NCBI GenBank assembly: GCA_016758905.1 | Contig: JAEPQZ010000012.1 | Span: 823,494 to 887,493, forward strand | DNA: 64,000 nucleotides | Direction: 5' to 3' | Source of the DNA: Umbelopsis isabellina | Lineage: Eukaryota; Mucoromycota; Umbelopsidomycetes; Umbelopsidales; Umbelopsidaceae | In this document: positions 1 through 11,444 of the stretch, one piece after another | Layout: each line of letters begins with the position of its first letter | Numbering within the stretch: position 1 is the first letter of the stretch | The notes under the pieces: generated by a model | The model's database searches: none | What the model was told of the DNA's origin: nothing | The model's input: only the letters and a program-made list of their open reading frames with translations | Translations under genes and position numbers: made by a program

Positions 1-806
1 TTACAATGTGGTAGTTTGGGCCCTGATCATTTTTCTGTCGTTTGTACGCGTGTCAAAAGGGCAACTTTTACCCTTGTTGAGGTAATTTTCTATATTCAGC
101 CAAATATTGGCTGCCAAGACAATACCCATATATAGGCATTTGGTAAACTCTTTTTAAATTTTTCAGACACCGCCAAAATGAGCTGTACTGACCTTCGAGC
201 AAGAGGCACGTAATATATTGAATACGATGGAGTAACGGCTACTGATACTTTAGCAACGTGCATGTTACACTCTAGGAGTCGAAAACCATAGATGGAGAGA
301 AAAACCATAATAGCAATGATAGGAAACCGCTATGCGGAATCCAAAAGCCTCTTAATGCCAAAAACGGCAAAATTGGCAGAATTTGACCTTGTCCATTAGG
401 TTGATTCCCTGGTACGGGAAATCGTTTTTTCTCCTTTTCTTCATACTGGCCAGCCGTATTTTTATTTTATTTTATACTTTTTTCTTCTTTATTCCTTCTT
501 CAACTTTTTCCTCCTTGCCTTAAGCCTTCAACTCCGTATTTTGCTTGAGGAAGTCCTTGTGCATTACTGCTCCCAAACAAGACCCCTTTTTTTTGTGTAG
601 ACATCCAGTTCAACCACCATGATTTCAGAAGACTCTTCAGAATCATCCACCTGTACATATCGCTTTTTACCGTCGCTGGACGACCATGTCCCACCCAGGT
701 AAAATAAATCAACGCCGCTCACTGATGTGGCGAATGCTGATAGTTTGCGAATGCCAACACTAAAAAAATCCCCCGTTTTTGATATATTAGAATTTCACAT
801 ATCCTT
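1..806. other. Intergenic region upstream of the velvet gene
   Basis: No convincing gene is visible. Short open frames on the minus strand near 96-308 and 500-712 have no recognisable motif or splice structure. T-rich runs near 430-500 are typical of fungal promoter or terminator DNA. The right part probably holds the promoter of the velvet gene that starts at 807. Confidence 0.5.
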
Positions 807-2527
807 ATGAGACAAGAACCTCAGCAAGCAAAGCAGAGTGTTGCATTTGATCGTGGTATGTTTCTATGATAGCGCTAATATTCATCGCCACTCCTCTCCT
901 GTGGCCATAGCCCCAATCCATGCACTTATAAATAACACTGCTTTGTTCTCAATCACCAGAACGACGGCCGCTAGAACCACCACCGATTGTACAAATTACG
1001 TTTGATAATTTGAACGACCAAGAAATCATGTATGTTATTAGTTCAAAATCGCAGAAAGAAGAAAATCAAATTTCCCAAACTCGTAAAAATAACACATCGC
1101 ACTCAATTTAGGACATGCCTACAAAGTCCGTACTATTTTATGACCGCTAGATTGGTTACACCAGATAGTACACTGGAAAACCTCATCTTTTGCGACGAAC
1201 ATGAAGAAGCTATGACTGGATCGGTAGTCTCCTCGTTACATCGTTTGAAGGATGTAGATAATCATGGTGAGTTGGTTTTTTTAGTTTTTTTTTATTTCCG
1301 TCAGAAGGCAATGCCGCCCCTGGCCTATAAGGACAACATCAAAATAACTAAATCGGTCATTCCGCTGGTTCAGACGCTGGATTTTTCGTCTTTGGAGATT
1401 TAGCAATCAAGATACCTGGAGTGTTTCGACTCCATTTCAGTTTATTTGAAATCCAAAAGTAAGTCTAAATATTTGATTGCAACAACACTAAGCCAACCCA
1501 CATTTGGAGACTTGTTAGATTTACCTTATCCTGCTCTATTAGTGATCAGGTGATTAATCGGGAAACCATTGCCACCCAACCTTTTACGGTATATTCGCCC
1601 AAGCAATTTCCTGGGCCACTCGAATCCACATTTCTCTCGCGCACATTTGCAGATCAAGGTGTAAGAATGAGAATACGAAAAGAACATCGCATGCATTCGT
1701 AAGTCTTGCTTCACCACGGTTACATCACACTTTTCTTTCTTTATTTGACTCACGCTCCCCTGAATATTTTTTTTTGAAACAGTAAAGCTACCGTCCCTAA
1801 TAAAAGAAAAGCTGCTACTACTCAAGCTGGTGGTGGCGACGAAACAGCACAGGACAAACCCAACCGTCGAACGTCTACCAGACAAAGAAATCATTCTGTA
1901 CGATTTGTACCACACAATCCTGTATATGGGCCCAAACCTCCAGTTAATGGTCAAAAAAGACAAGCAACGGCGGCTGGCCGTGTTGCGACGACAACGGCAT
2001 CGTCCCCCGACCTAGCTGCTGAAGATAAAGATTATCATGTTGGCAAGTTTCGCTTTGAACGAGAAAGCTCAAGGCAACCTTCCAATTCACCGCCCATGGA
2101 GCTGCTAGCGCATTATGCGGAACAAGCGTCCATGGAATTATCACAGACTAAAATCTCTGGCTACCCTTCGCCGCCACACCATCAACATCCTCAGGTCAAA
2201 CATGAGTATACAAATCCGAGAGCAAGATCCATACCCTCGCCACCAAAGGAACCACAGCCCGTTATACCACAGTCCGTGCACACACTTCCTGTTCCCGTTC
2301 GCTCGGCTCTCCCCAACAGCGTTTTACCGCCTGCTGCACCTCTATCAGTGCATCGCAATTCGTCTCAAGTCAGACTACCTTCTATTCGTGATTTAATGGG
2401 TTGGACCCCATCTGATTTACTACCACCACCACCACCACCGCCTTCTCACCATCCACCTTCACGAACGCGACAACAAGAAGAAGAAATTGCGCATGCCATG
2501 ATGCAGCTTGCAAGCGAATCTACATAG
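807..2527 (+). CDS. Velvet-domain transcriptional regulator
   Basis: Six exons join in phase (807-855, 960-1029, 1112-1266, 1374-1458, 1519-1698, 1783-2527) to give about 427 aa. The N-terminal ~200 residues form a velvet domain: [11 protein letters not shown], then [13 protein letters not shown], then [20 protein letters not shown], then [25 protein letters not shown] and [19 protein letters not shown]. These match the family blocks in order. Velvet proteins are fungal DNA-binding regulators of development, sporulation and secondary metabolism that dimerise in the nucleus. The C-terminal half is a basic, Pro/Ser/His-rich tail with a polyproline run and an [10 protein letters not shown] motif near the end. 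The ATG at 807 is chosen because it is the first Met in phase with exon 2. Which subfamily (VeA, VelB, VelC or VosA) it belongs to cannot be settled by eye. Confidence 0.9.
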
Positions 2528-2841
2528 AGAAATAAAATGAACAGCCCAATACAGCCGAACACAAGAGGAGGTCGGCACAATTTTTTGGCCAATTCCATAA
2601 TAAAATTTTGGAGCTAAAAATTGAGTGTAAAATAACAAATATGCCTTTTATAGTAATGAGGAGTGTGCAACGAAAACTCTACTGGTTAATTGTTAAAACT
2701 AAAATATCTTATTAGGCAAAAATAGTCATGTTAAAGGCAACGAGGTATACGGGGTTTGGAGATCAAATGAGAACTCCACAGAGGTGGGAGAGACAATGGT
2801 TTGAGTACGTTAAAGATGAAATAAATATTGGGATGGAATGT

Positions 2842-3842
2842 TTACAGCTTCTTCTCGGCAAGACGCTCCTGTAGCTCTTTTAGAAACTGTCGATCATCTT
2901 CGGAAAAGTGGGCGGGGAGAATGATCTCTGAAGCCGACACAAATATATGCTGCTCGGGGGTTTCATGCATGCTGGCTGCAGCAGTGGATACAGAAGATTG
3001 GGCAGTAACCGTTTCGTGACTGGAGACACCTTGGGGTCCGGCAGCTTGTCCAGCCGATTCATCTTGATTGACTACCATAATACTCTTGGGCGACCACCAG
3101 AACACTGGCCACCTGCGTTCGATATTGTTCACCAACAGCGCAATGGCAATCGTTATCGCAGCACTGAGAGCGACAATACCAATGTACAGCCAGCCGATTT
3201 CGTTCTGAGTAGCAGCAATCAATGCCGTTGCACCTAATATACATGAGAGCAGTTTAGATCACATTATTCATGTCACAGAAAAATGACAAAAACAAAGGGC
3301 AATGTGACTTGCCTCCAGGAGGATGCACGGTGCCGGTCCATTGCATGGCCACCAGCGCAACGGCCATGGACAGTGATCCAGCCAGCCACCTCAAGCTGTC
3401 AAAATACGGTGACAGCTGGAACAGCCGGGTTATGCATACACCAATGACAGCGGAAATAACGTGGCCGCCAAAGCACGGCCGAGGCTGACCCAGCGGTGAC
3501 TCAATAGCGCCATACACCAGAACTGCCGAGGCTCCCTAAAAGCCATGCATACCAAAATGGACAAGATGTTAACAAACAAATAATGACAGCACTATGCTGA
3601 AAAAGTCAAAAATTCCAAAGAGTTGAAGATTCCAAAAAAAATAAGTCCCTTACAAAACTGCCAATGATCATGGGCACATTGTCCACTTCAAACGCTGGCG
3701 TCCTAGAGAACAGTAATTCAAGGACGGTCATGCACAGGAATGCGCCAATAAATGACCATGCTGAAATGCGCCAAAGGGCGAGGCCACTGGGCCGTGGGCC
3801 AGTGCCTAACATAAACCGTTGGACCAATGTTTTGACAGACAT
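2842..3842 (-). CDS. HPP-family integral membrane protein
   Basis: Three exons on the minus strand (3842-3654, 3535-3313, 3233-2842) give 267 aa. Hydrophobic segments include WSFIGAFLCMTVLELLF near the N terminus, the exon 2 helices, and LYIGIVALSAAITIAIALLV in exon 3. The diagnostic HPPGG motif follows AMQWTGTV at the exon 2/3 border and continues into ATALIAATQ, as in PF04982. Bacterial and plastid relatives have been linked to nitrite transport; the fungal function is not known to me. The C-terminal ~70 residues are soluble and end in a charged, possibly coiled-coil tail (DDRQFLKELQERLAEKK). The second intron appears to begin with GC (gcaagt) rather than GT, because only that donor restores HPPGGATA in phase. 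Confidence 0.85.
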
Positions 3843-4056
3843 ATTTCAAAAAAAAATTTTAGAAGCTATGTTGGATTTCTTGATTAGGTCAGTTCGTTAT
3901 GTGTTCAAGGATGTGCTGTATAATTTTTTCTTGCTTCTTTATGAGAAGTGAAATGAAAAATGGGGAAAGAAAAAAAAAAGGGTTTTGTCGAAGAAAGTTA
4001 ACAAACAAATGAAAAAGGTAAGACAGAAAATTTCATCTAATTGCATGTATGACCAA

Positions 4057-5544
4057 TTATAAAGAGGTGGATTTATAATCGTCAAGGCTCTGTAATAATT
4101 TTTCCGCTGTATGTACAGCATCTTTGCGCCGCTGTCGTATTTCGTCCAACCCAAATGACTCAATGCTATCCAACTGCAGCAACAGTTGCACCAATTCTTC
4201 TTCCCGTTTCAAAAACTCCTTGTTGGCTTTGGTGGTGGCAGGCAATGTCTTGAGCGCCTTGTCGATGGTCAATGGTCCTAGGGGCTGGGATTGATGCGTA
4301 GCTTGGATATCCTTGAGTTTTCTCTCGATGTAATCAAGTTTAGTCAACTGCGCCTGCTTTTCGGTTTCGTCAACTTGGTCCTGATCCGAACTTGATCTTT
4401 CATCGGCCGGTACTGGTGTGTCTCCTCCCAACGTGGCGGGAGACAGTTCGGAAGCGGGTGTAGGTTCTGCCTCAGTCATAACAGTTTGAGGGATAAATCC
4501 TCCGAGTGGGGTGGCTTTCTCCTCCTTCGCAGGCGTCACAAGCTCCTTCTCTGGCTGGGTTTCACGTCCTTCCATAAACTGCTCACCTTGGCCATCGCTT
4601 TCCATAAGCTGCTCATCTTGGCGCTTTTGCACGAGTTGTCGAAGCAGCGTTGCCAATGCCTCTTGCTGACGTTCTTCTTCCTCACGTTGTTCTTCCTGAG
4701 AATAGTCCGCCATATTCGTGTCGGCAGGAGATCGAGTGAACGTAGCTGATGGTGAGCTGCTTATGGACAGAGCTGGAGCAGATGGAGTAGTGGTTTCGCT
4801 GGAACCCATTGACCTTTGATGCTGTTCTCCAATCAACTGCTGCTGCTGTGGTAGTTGTCGTGACTGTTGCTGCAGCTGTTGATAGCTAGGAGAGGGCTCA
4901 TCGTCTTCGTCTTCGTCGTCCTCAGATGCTAAGGTCATTCTGTCCCAGAGTGACTCCAGTGCTTGCTCTTCATCTGGCTCATCCACCCAGTCCGGATCAC
5001 CGTCATCTTCCACTGTTTCTTGCTTTTCAGGTTCTTCGCCAAATACATGGCGGAGTACTTGACACATGTGCTGTTGTTTATAATCGTCAAAGCAAGGTTC
5101 AGACTGATAAAGAACGGGTCGTGGTGAATCTTGTCTTCTTTGAGCCAGTTGGGCGCGTAAATGCTGCAAATAGCGTCTTCTCATGAGCTCTTGCTGTTGC
5201 TGTTCGAGAGCCGCCGCGATTTTTTGCCGATACACTTGTTCTTCGACCGCACGGATCAGCTGCTTTTGTCGGTACGCCTGAATAGCCCTTTGGATCTGTT
5301 CTTCACGCTGTTGGCGTTCGCGTGCTTGCAGATAAGCAAGTCGATATAGAGCCAACTCCATACGCTTCTGTTCTTGCAAAGCGTATTGCTGTTGCAACTG
5401 CTCTCTTAGTTTTTCTTCACGTCTCTGCTTCTCTCGTTGAATAAGCTGTTGGAGGTGGTCATAATCTCGCTGAGACATGGACCGCTCCAGCGGACGAACC
5501 AGTGGCTCAACGTGGACGGTAGTGCTATCTGGTGCTCCGTACAT
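4057..5544 (-). CDS. BAG-domain protein (putative Hsp70 cochaperone)
   Basis: This is a single uninterrupted exon of 495 aa. The frame extends five codons upstream of the first ATG at 5544, through a GTG. Residues ~25-150 are a very long Gln/Glu/Arg-rich coiled coil. The middle is acidic and low-complexity (DEDEDDEPSPS, Gln runs, then Ser/Thr/Glu-rich). The last ~80 residues look like a BAG domain: VQLLLQLDSIESFGLDEIRQ followed by RRKDAVHTAEKLLQSLDDY, the three-helix pattern that binds the Hsp70 nucleotide-binding domain and promotes ADP release. Fungal and animal relatives with coiled-coil N termini act in protein quality control or at the nuclear envelope. The absence of introns is unusual among these neighbours. 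The BAG call rests on pattern similarity only. Confidence 0.7.
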   Translation of the reverse strand: MYGAPDSTTVHVEPLVRPLERSMSQRDYDHLQQLIQREKQRREEKLREQLQQQYALQEQKRMELALYRLAYLQARERQQREEQIQRAIQAYRQKQLIRAVEEQVYRQKIAAALEQQQQELMRRRYLQHLRAQLAQRRQDSPRPVLYQSEPCFDDYKQQHMCQVLRHVFGEEPEKQETVEDDGDPDWVDEPDEEQALESLWDRMTLASEDDEDEDDEPSPSYQQLQQQSRQLPQQQQLIGEQHQRSMGSSETTTPSAPALSISSSPSATFTRSPADTNMADYSQEEQREEEERQQEALATLLRQLVQKRQDEQLMESDGQGEQFMEGRETQPEKELVTPAKEEKATPLGGFIPQTVMTEAEPTPASELSPATLGGDTPVPADERSSSDQDQVDETEKQAQLTKLDYIERKLKDIQATHQSQPLGPLTIDKALKTLPATTKANKEFLKREEELVQLLLQLDSIESFGLDEIRQRRKDAVHTAEKLLQSLDDYKSTSL

Positions 5545-5724
5545 AATGACTCTTATCACGCAAAACTTGAAAGTTTGATAAAGAGTGGCAAAGGTTGAAT
5601 AAGGAAGAACGCTGAGAAGAACAAATTCTCAAACAAGGAATTTTTTTGAGCCCGACAGAGCCTTGACGTAACCTTTGTTCATGCTAAAACTGGCTATTGT
5701 TAAAGCCTGCTTGATAAATACAAC

Positions 5725-6390
5725 ATGTCTTGGTGCCAGAAACAAATTAGATTAGCTCAAAAGCCACGAGGTAAATTGACAAGATCTAACGCCCCATTCC
5801 ACTTGTTTCTGATCAGCTCATCAATCTATAGGTTGCCACCTTGTTCATGACGAGATTGTCTCGCAGGTCCCCGAGATAGCAAAATACAAGATTGGCATGG
5901 CCAATATTTTCTGTATGTTATGGTTTATACCTTTATAACATTGATAGGGTGCATGCTAATTGTTTTCTAGTGCAACATACCAGTGCCTCGCTAATGCTGA
6001 ACGAAAACGCTGATCCCGATGTGAGGGTTGATATGGAAATGTCTCTAAACAAAATTGCACCGGAAGATTTTCCGTATATCCACACCGATGAAGGTGCCGA
6101 CGATATGGTATGAAATTATGAGTAAGTTTGCTGCTTTGATCTATACTAACAGTCTTTACAGCCGGGCCACCTGAAGTCTGGTATTGTAGGTGTTTCTCTC
6201 AACATTCCTATCAGTCGAGGCAGACTGAATACTGGCACATGGCAAGGGTGAGTTCGCATCATGACATGGACAAGTTCAAATGATTGCAACATATCTAATG
6301 TATCCTCGCTATAGTATTTATCTTTGCGAACATCGAAACTATGGCGGTTCTCGTAAAGTTGTAGTCACTCTTCAGGGTGAAAAATCTTAG
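5725..6390 (+). CDS. YjbQ/UPF0047 family protein
   Basis: Five exons (5725-5770, 5832-5912, 5971-6107, 6162-6247, 6315-6390) join in phase to 141 aa, the usual family length. The full family pattern is visible: RGCHLVHDEI near residue 17, then FLQHTSASLMLNENADPDVR, then EDFPYIHTDEGADDMPGHLK, then the terminal block GTWQGIYLCEHRNYGGSRKV. The conserved His, Glu and Asp residues (QHTSA, HTDEG, CEHR) form the presumed active site. The bacterial YjbQ protein has weak thiamine-phosphate synthase activity, but the true substrate is unclear. No targeting signal is seen, so it is probably cytosolic. It is divergent from the BAG gene, with ~180 bp between the two starts. Confidence 0.93.
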
Positions 6391-8164
6391 ATTTTATCTA
6401 GTACATGAATAAAATAATTGATCTAGATATGTGTTAGAAGTTGCGGTTGAATTGAGGACCGATACGATCCCATGGTGGACGATCTATCAAACAACAAATG
6501 AACTCAATATTTAAAGCACAATTTTCAGCCTCAATCGCATGTAAGTTGTGATCATTATATCACATAGGAGGTCAGTCGGCGAGTTGCCACAAGCTATGCT
6601 TCTGACCATCCGATGAACTGGACAAAGTACTTAATTCTGCTAGATGGTCAAATACGTATCTCTTTTTTTTAATGGTGCCTACCATTTACCAGCATGGTAG
6701 CGTAAAGAGACTGTCAGATTCATATTCTGGAACAGAAATACATACATCGTGTTGAGTGATTTCCACACGTCCACATATGTGTTTCCAGAAGGGAGCGGGT
6801 TGGAGTATGACCAGTTCCCAAAAACAAATATTAGAGTTGAGTGTAGACTTCAGTAAGCTTTCGTAACCGGTAGTTTAATCAAGAAAAACAAAACTAATGG
6901 TCGTGGCCTATGTAAGGCTATTTAAGTTTGCGTAAGAGTAGGACACGACCAAGACACTATTGGACATATATGGGACACTGCAATAACACCCTAGTGAGTT
7001 GTGTACGACCAAACAAAATGTATAAAACGAGAGCTCAACTGACGCCGATAAAATGCAACCTTAGCGGCAAACCCAGGTAGCCAAACTCATTGATAGCTGG
7101 TCCATATTTTGTGTTTCGCCATTGCTGATCATTGTTCATTGTTGCAACTCGCAGTCGGTGCAAAGTTCAAGAACAAGAAATCGCTCAAGTCACAGGGTGT
7201 TCAGATGCCGTTTTCGACTACTCAGTACTTCGCTACTAGCAATTCAAGACGAATGTAGATGATGTTGCACCACCAGTAATGATGGTAAAAATGCAAATTG
7301 CCAGCTGTGAGAGTGGCAGGCGAAATTGTTGTCCGCTTGTGCTGTTATAAAGGCCAATTCTACCGTCCTTGCTCAATGTAATTGCAGCACTGCGGCAGCA
7401 CCATCTTATGGCTCTGTGCTGACATCCGGTATTCAAGATGTGAGTGCTGTGGCTGCACTGTTCGGTATCCGAGGCTTTTGGTTATTCTCAGATCGATAAA
7501 TGGAAGCTTTTCGTTTCATGTAATCTATCTGCACCGGATCACACAGGCACTGTTCCAAGAGCCAAACTATCTATTTGGAAACGGGAGCTCCCAAAAGAGA
7601 TGAGATCAATGTTGACCGGAGAAATCGTGCTTTCGACCTGAGGCAACAGGTAATCACTTGGTTTCTGAAGCTGAGTGGTTACCATCCCGAGTTCCTGAAC
7701 GTTTAAACACAGCAATAAAACAAATAATTAAAGATTGGTCATGGCCCAAGATCATTTAGATAATTAGAGTGCCTAGACATTTGAATATCTAATATAATTA
7801 TGTTTAATAAACAATGAAATTTCGGCAAAAAGGTGGCCACATTGCGTTGACAAGGCAAGAATTAAGATGTTGGATGAGATATTTTTTTATTCTTATTATT
7901 TGGGATATAATGACTTGCGCGACGTGATTAGAATAGCCATCTTCTGTAGTTTCGCATCTCAGTCTTACACTTGCAGGTGTCTTTCTATGATAGCGTGAAG
8001 GGGATGGCTACAGAAGGCTATGATTCGGGTTAGGAAGAAGGGGGGGGGGGAGGGGAAGCTAAAACAAAAAAGCAAATGTATCAAAAGTTATGTACAAGGA
8101 GATAAAAGAACAACAATAACATCAAAAACTGTAAAAAGTTGAGACTATACTGCATAGCCAGGTA
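6391..8164. other. Long gap with no intact gene
   Basis: About 1.8 kb separates the YjbQ gene and the PP2C gene, which converge here. A TATA-like gtataaaa occurs near 7020, and a run of eleven G followed by AGGGG lies at about 8040-8055. A probable coding remnant (about 7304-7500) is listed separately. I see no tRNA, no intact reading frame and no transposon ends. Confidence 0.45.
7304..7500 (+). pseudogene. Possible degraded protein-coding remnant
   Basis: One forward frame here reads like real protein for about 60 codons. It contains NSTVLAQCNCST, then APSYGSVLTSGIQDVSAVAA and LFG, before running into a stop at about 7498-7500. An upstream stop closes the frame at about 7301-7303, and I cannot find an ATG or introns that extend it. 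The QDVSAVAALFG-type motif resembles, from memory, a multicopy family of large uncharacterised fungal membrane-associated proteins. The neighbouring sequence in all frames looks random. I read it as a broken fragment, but it could be one exon of a gene I failed to assemble. Confidence 0.25.
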
Positions 8165-9459
8165 TTACTCTTGAGCATTGTTTTCTTGCTGAACTAGTGT
8201 AACAATGCATGTAATATCGTCTACTTTTCCGCCCCTGTAGTGACCACCATGTGCGCGAGCACCTTTAGCCCATGGGCTAAGGCGCTTGGGATCCAAACTA
8301 AGTCGTCGAGCTGCGTCTGTGAGCATTTTCGCCAACACGCGAACGTGAGTAAGCACATCGGCATTATTTGCGCCTGCAGGCAATTGTGCCATATGGGCAT
8401 TCACCAGTTGAACCGTTTCTTGAGAATAAACATTGTCAAAGTAGCCGTCGGTGGCAAGCACGATGAGGTCTCCATTACGTAAGAAGAACGACTTGCGATC
8501 TCCATCCTTTGGCAAATCTGTAACGTAGCTCGCTCGGTTCGGATAATTGTCTGGCACTACTGTCAACTGGTAACTGTCAAATAGGTCATATGAGTATCAA
8601 TAAACAAAAATCAGGGAGACAGCAGGATAAGGAAATATATTCTACTTACGGGCAATTGAAGAAATGTTGTTGGCTTGGACTCTCAAACACAATTTTCTCA
8701 TCACGAATGAGAATGAACGCACTGTCTCCAAGATTACAGCTTGTCATATATCCTGTCTTTTTGCACATCTCCAGAATACAAGCGGTGCTACTGCCAGCAG
8801 AAACCGTTCTTCCATCGACAAGCTCAGTAAACGCATTATCTAATATGTCATGAGCATTGATTGATTCCAAATCTTTTGCGATGTTGGCGCAGTTGTTCAT
8901 TAGTGTCCATGAAAACAAAGCTAATGTACAATTGGTTGTATTAGAACGTTTGTCTCGCGGTGGATTATACACTAACGCTTTAATTACCTGGATCGACTCC
9001 TACTTCAGCCCAGCCGCCAACACCATCAGCAACACCAACTGCAAGACCTTTGCGTGTATTGGTGTGGAAAAACGCATCTTCACCAGCGTCGACTTTTCCT
9101 ACCTTATTGCGTTTCCAATAGGGAATTTTCTCAGCATTGTCCTTTGATTTGCGGGTGTTTCTGTTTTTAGGATGCCATGAAGCAGCAACTACATAATTGT
9201 AACTACCATTGGGGTTGCTTTGAGGTTCAGAAGGTTCTGGCTTATCGTTGACAATGTGAACTGTGTCTTCCGAAGAGAACGTGGGCACAGTGACAGGTTG
9301 GTGTTGTAATGGAGGAGTTGAAGAGGTATGTAAAAGATATTCTTGACGAGCGGTAATGGGGCGGAGGGCTACAAATGAAGGTACTAAGGATCGGCGCCAT
9401 ATTTGATAGATGCTAGCGCGAGCATTGAGGGATAAACGGTTGGCAACTGGCCTAAACAT
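8165..9459 (-). CDS. Mitochondrial PP2C-type protein phosphatase (Ptc7-like)
   Basis: Three exons (9459-8988, 8920-8650, 8573-8165) give 383 aa. The catalytic fold shows VGDAxD-type elements adapted as in Ptc7: GEDAFFHTNTRKGLAVGVADGVGGW, then FSWTLMNNC, GSSTACILEM, CNLGDSAFILI, ATDGYFDNV and, near the C terminus, KVDDITCIVTLV. The Asp residues in ADGVGGW, TDGYFDN and VDDIT are the metal ligands. Family members dephosphorylate mitochondrial proteins, in yeast including Coq7 of ubiquinone synthesis. The start at 9459 gives an Arg/Ser-rich, acid-poor leader typical of a mitochondrial presequence. An in-frame upstream ATG at 9582 would add 41 residues. The first intron (8987-8921) must be removed, because reading through meets a stop. 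Confidence 0.9.
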
Positions 9460-10101
9460 TTGTGTTAAATGTGTGGGGAACGGCGCATAGAGAAGTCTCA
9501 GGCTTAATGGAATTTTTTCTGTTTTTCTCTCAGGAAATGACTGCTTCCGGCTTCCTCCAGCTTGGCCGCACAACAGCGTCATTTTTCCGCCATAATCAAC
9601 TTTTTTTTTACCTTTTCCCCGCTCAACCCAATTTTCTTAAGTAACCAACACTGCTATCACAAGAGTCTCCATACTAATAAAATTCTTTCTCTTGGCCTTT
9701 TCACTATGTCTCCTTACAATCATGAGTATCGAATATCCAGTGGCTGCCAATAAAAGCTTCCGGCGGTATCTCCGGCTGACATTGTAATTAGCTATAAGCC
9801 CGTTTGACAGAATGGTATGATTGCCAGACGCAGAGACAAGAAGATATTGCAGAAGGATCAATGAATCTACAAATTATTTCCATACCTTCTGTTACACTTT
9901 CCAAATAGTAAGTATTGATGTAACTCATTGTTATGGAGACGTGACAAATAAGGTGCGCAAGGTGTGTGTCATCGATCGGGGTTAGGTGAAAATAGCGGGC
10001 TGTTTAGAATTTTTCTATATGAATTCGTACAATGCAGCCTTCCTCCTTTGTCTTGCTTATACTCGAACCTCTCTCTTACTTAACAAAACATTTAATCAAA
10101 T
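9460..10101. other. Divergent promoter region between the PP2C and TVP18-like genes
   Basis: About 640 bp contains the 5' ends of two divergent genes. A possible N-terminal extension of the PP2C gene reaches 9582. A 74-codon minus-strand frame at 9637-9861 has no recognised motif. Pyrimidine-rich runs lie just upstream of the TVP18-like start at 10102. No RNA gene was seen. Confidence 0.4.
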
Positions 10102-11444
10102 ATGGGTGTTTTCGACGAATTTCGCTCTAAGAACTTCTCACTTTACGGCCAATGGTAAGTACTCGATGATGACTACGTATTCTACCAGGGTTTAAGTCTC
10201 TGTCAGGGTGGTGGGGTTCAACAAATGAAGGGTCTATGTGAGGAAACATTGCGTTTGCCGAAACGGAAGAGGTTGGCAAGTGGGTTTTTACGGTACTCGG
10301 ACAGAGTGTGCGCTGTGTACTGGCTTGGCAAAAAGGTTTCAACAACCTGCGCAACTTAGCTACTTCTTCCACGCACCTTCTTTTCTGGATAAGGCGGGAT
10401 ATCAAAATATGGTTTTTCGGGTGTTTCATCATATCCATCAGATACTGACAGTTGTTCATTTTTTACTTTCACAGGATGGGTCTGATTTCCATCGTTCGTA
10501 AGTAAAAATCAAAAGGATATTACCGTATTTGCAAAAAGCATGTCAAAACAAGGCGCGGGCATGACCAATTGGTCAGGCCTGCGCATATTCTGGCTTGGCA
10601 CAGAAAAAAAAGAAAAACGTGCTGGGCCTCAATCATGCCAAATACAAAATTTCATTGAACAATGTAATTTAACTCAAACCCCCTTCACATTTTTCCAGTT
10701 CTGATTGTCCTTGGTATCGTCAGTTTCCTCAGCCATATCGTCTTCAGTATTGTCGGATGGTAAGAAGAATAGCAGCCTTGATGTGATGGTTACCACAATG
10801 CTAATGAATTTTGTCTGTAGGGTCATCGCGTTCATTCTGATCTTTGTTGAAGTGCCACTGTGTATGAAGGTAAATTATTTATTATTGGCTGCATGTCCTT
10901 GCTTTGGGATTGAAGGATCCAAAAACATTACTAAATATATACTCTGATTATCCACATTACAGTTCTGCCCAACCAGCCCCCGATTGTAAGTACACATGTT
11001 AAGAACATAGATCGTATGCTTTCAAGTATAGTGTTAACCATGTATTTTCTACAGTGACTCTTTTGTCGCCTTCTTTGAAAACTCATGGTTCCGCGCCATC
11101 ATGTACCTCGTGTAAGTTTGACAGATACGTGCTCTTTGGTAAAGCTGACGTCTGTATTTGTTTACTGAACCGTCTTTTTCTTCGTGGACAATAGGTTTGC
11201 TGTGGTCATGTTCTTGTCCAACCTGATTAGCACTGGCCCACTTATTGCCGCTGCTGTCGCATTGCTTCTTGCTGCTATCTGCTACGGTATGTGATTTTTG
11301 TAAACCGAAGTAATTTTATTCATATGCTGCATGAATTTGCTCACTGACTCCGCCCAATGTTCATCAGGTTTTGCCGCATTTAGAGGACAAGCCTTTGCTA
11401 GCACATCCATGCTTGGTGGTACTGGTGTTGATAACGTTGTTTGA
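10102..11444 (+). CDS. TVP18: Golgi membrane protein TVP18-like
   Basis: Eight small exons (10102-10154, 10475-10497, 10699-10759, 10821-10869, 10963-10985, 11055-11111, 11195-11286, 11368-11444) join in phase to 144 aa. The N terminus reads MGVFDEFRSKNFSLYGQW, matching the start of fungal Tvp18. Four hydrophobic segments follow: LIVLGIVSFLSHIVFSIVGW, VIAFILIFVEVPLCMKFCP, FRAIMYLVFAVVMFLSNL and PLIAAAVALLLAAICYGFAA. This is the Tvp18/CG6151-P tetraspan family (PF10233), found in late Golgi membranes and linked to vesicle traffic. The first intron is ~320 nt, the longest in the gene; two exons are only 23 nt. Confidence 0.92.

Noticed and set aside
4486-5349. Plus-strand Leu-rich frames opposite the BAG-domain gene
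   Set aside because: They are antisense shadows of a long Gln/Glu-rich coding exon, which reads as Leu/Ser-rich on the other strand.
8040-8055. G-run as a possible G-quadruplex regulator
   Set aside because: It consists of one long G run plus a second short one near gene 3' ends; there are too few separate G tracts to argue for a defined quadruplex.
9637-9861. Minus-strand frame with hydrophobic stretches between the PP2C and TVP18-like genes
   Set aside because: It lies in a divergent promoter region and shows no family signature; hydrophobicity is expected from T-rich sequence read in this direction.
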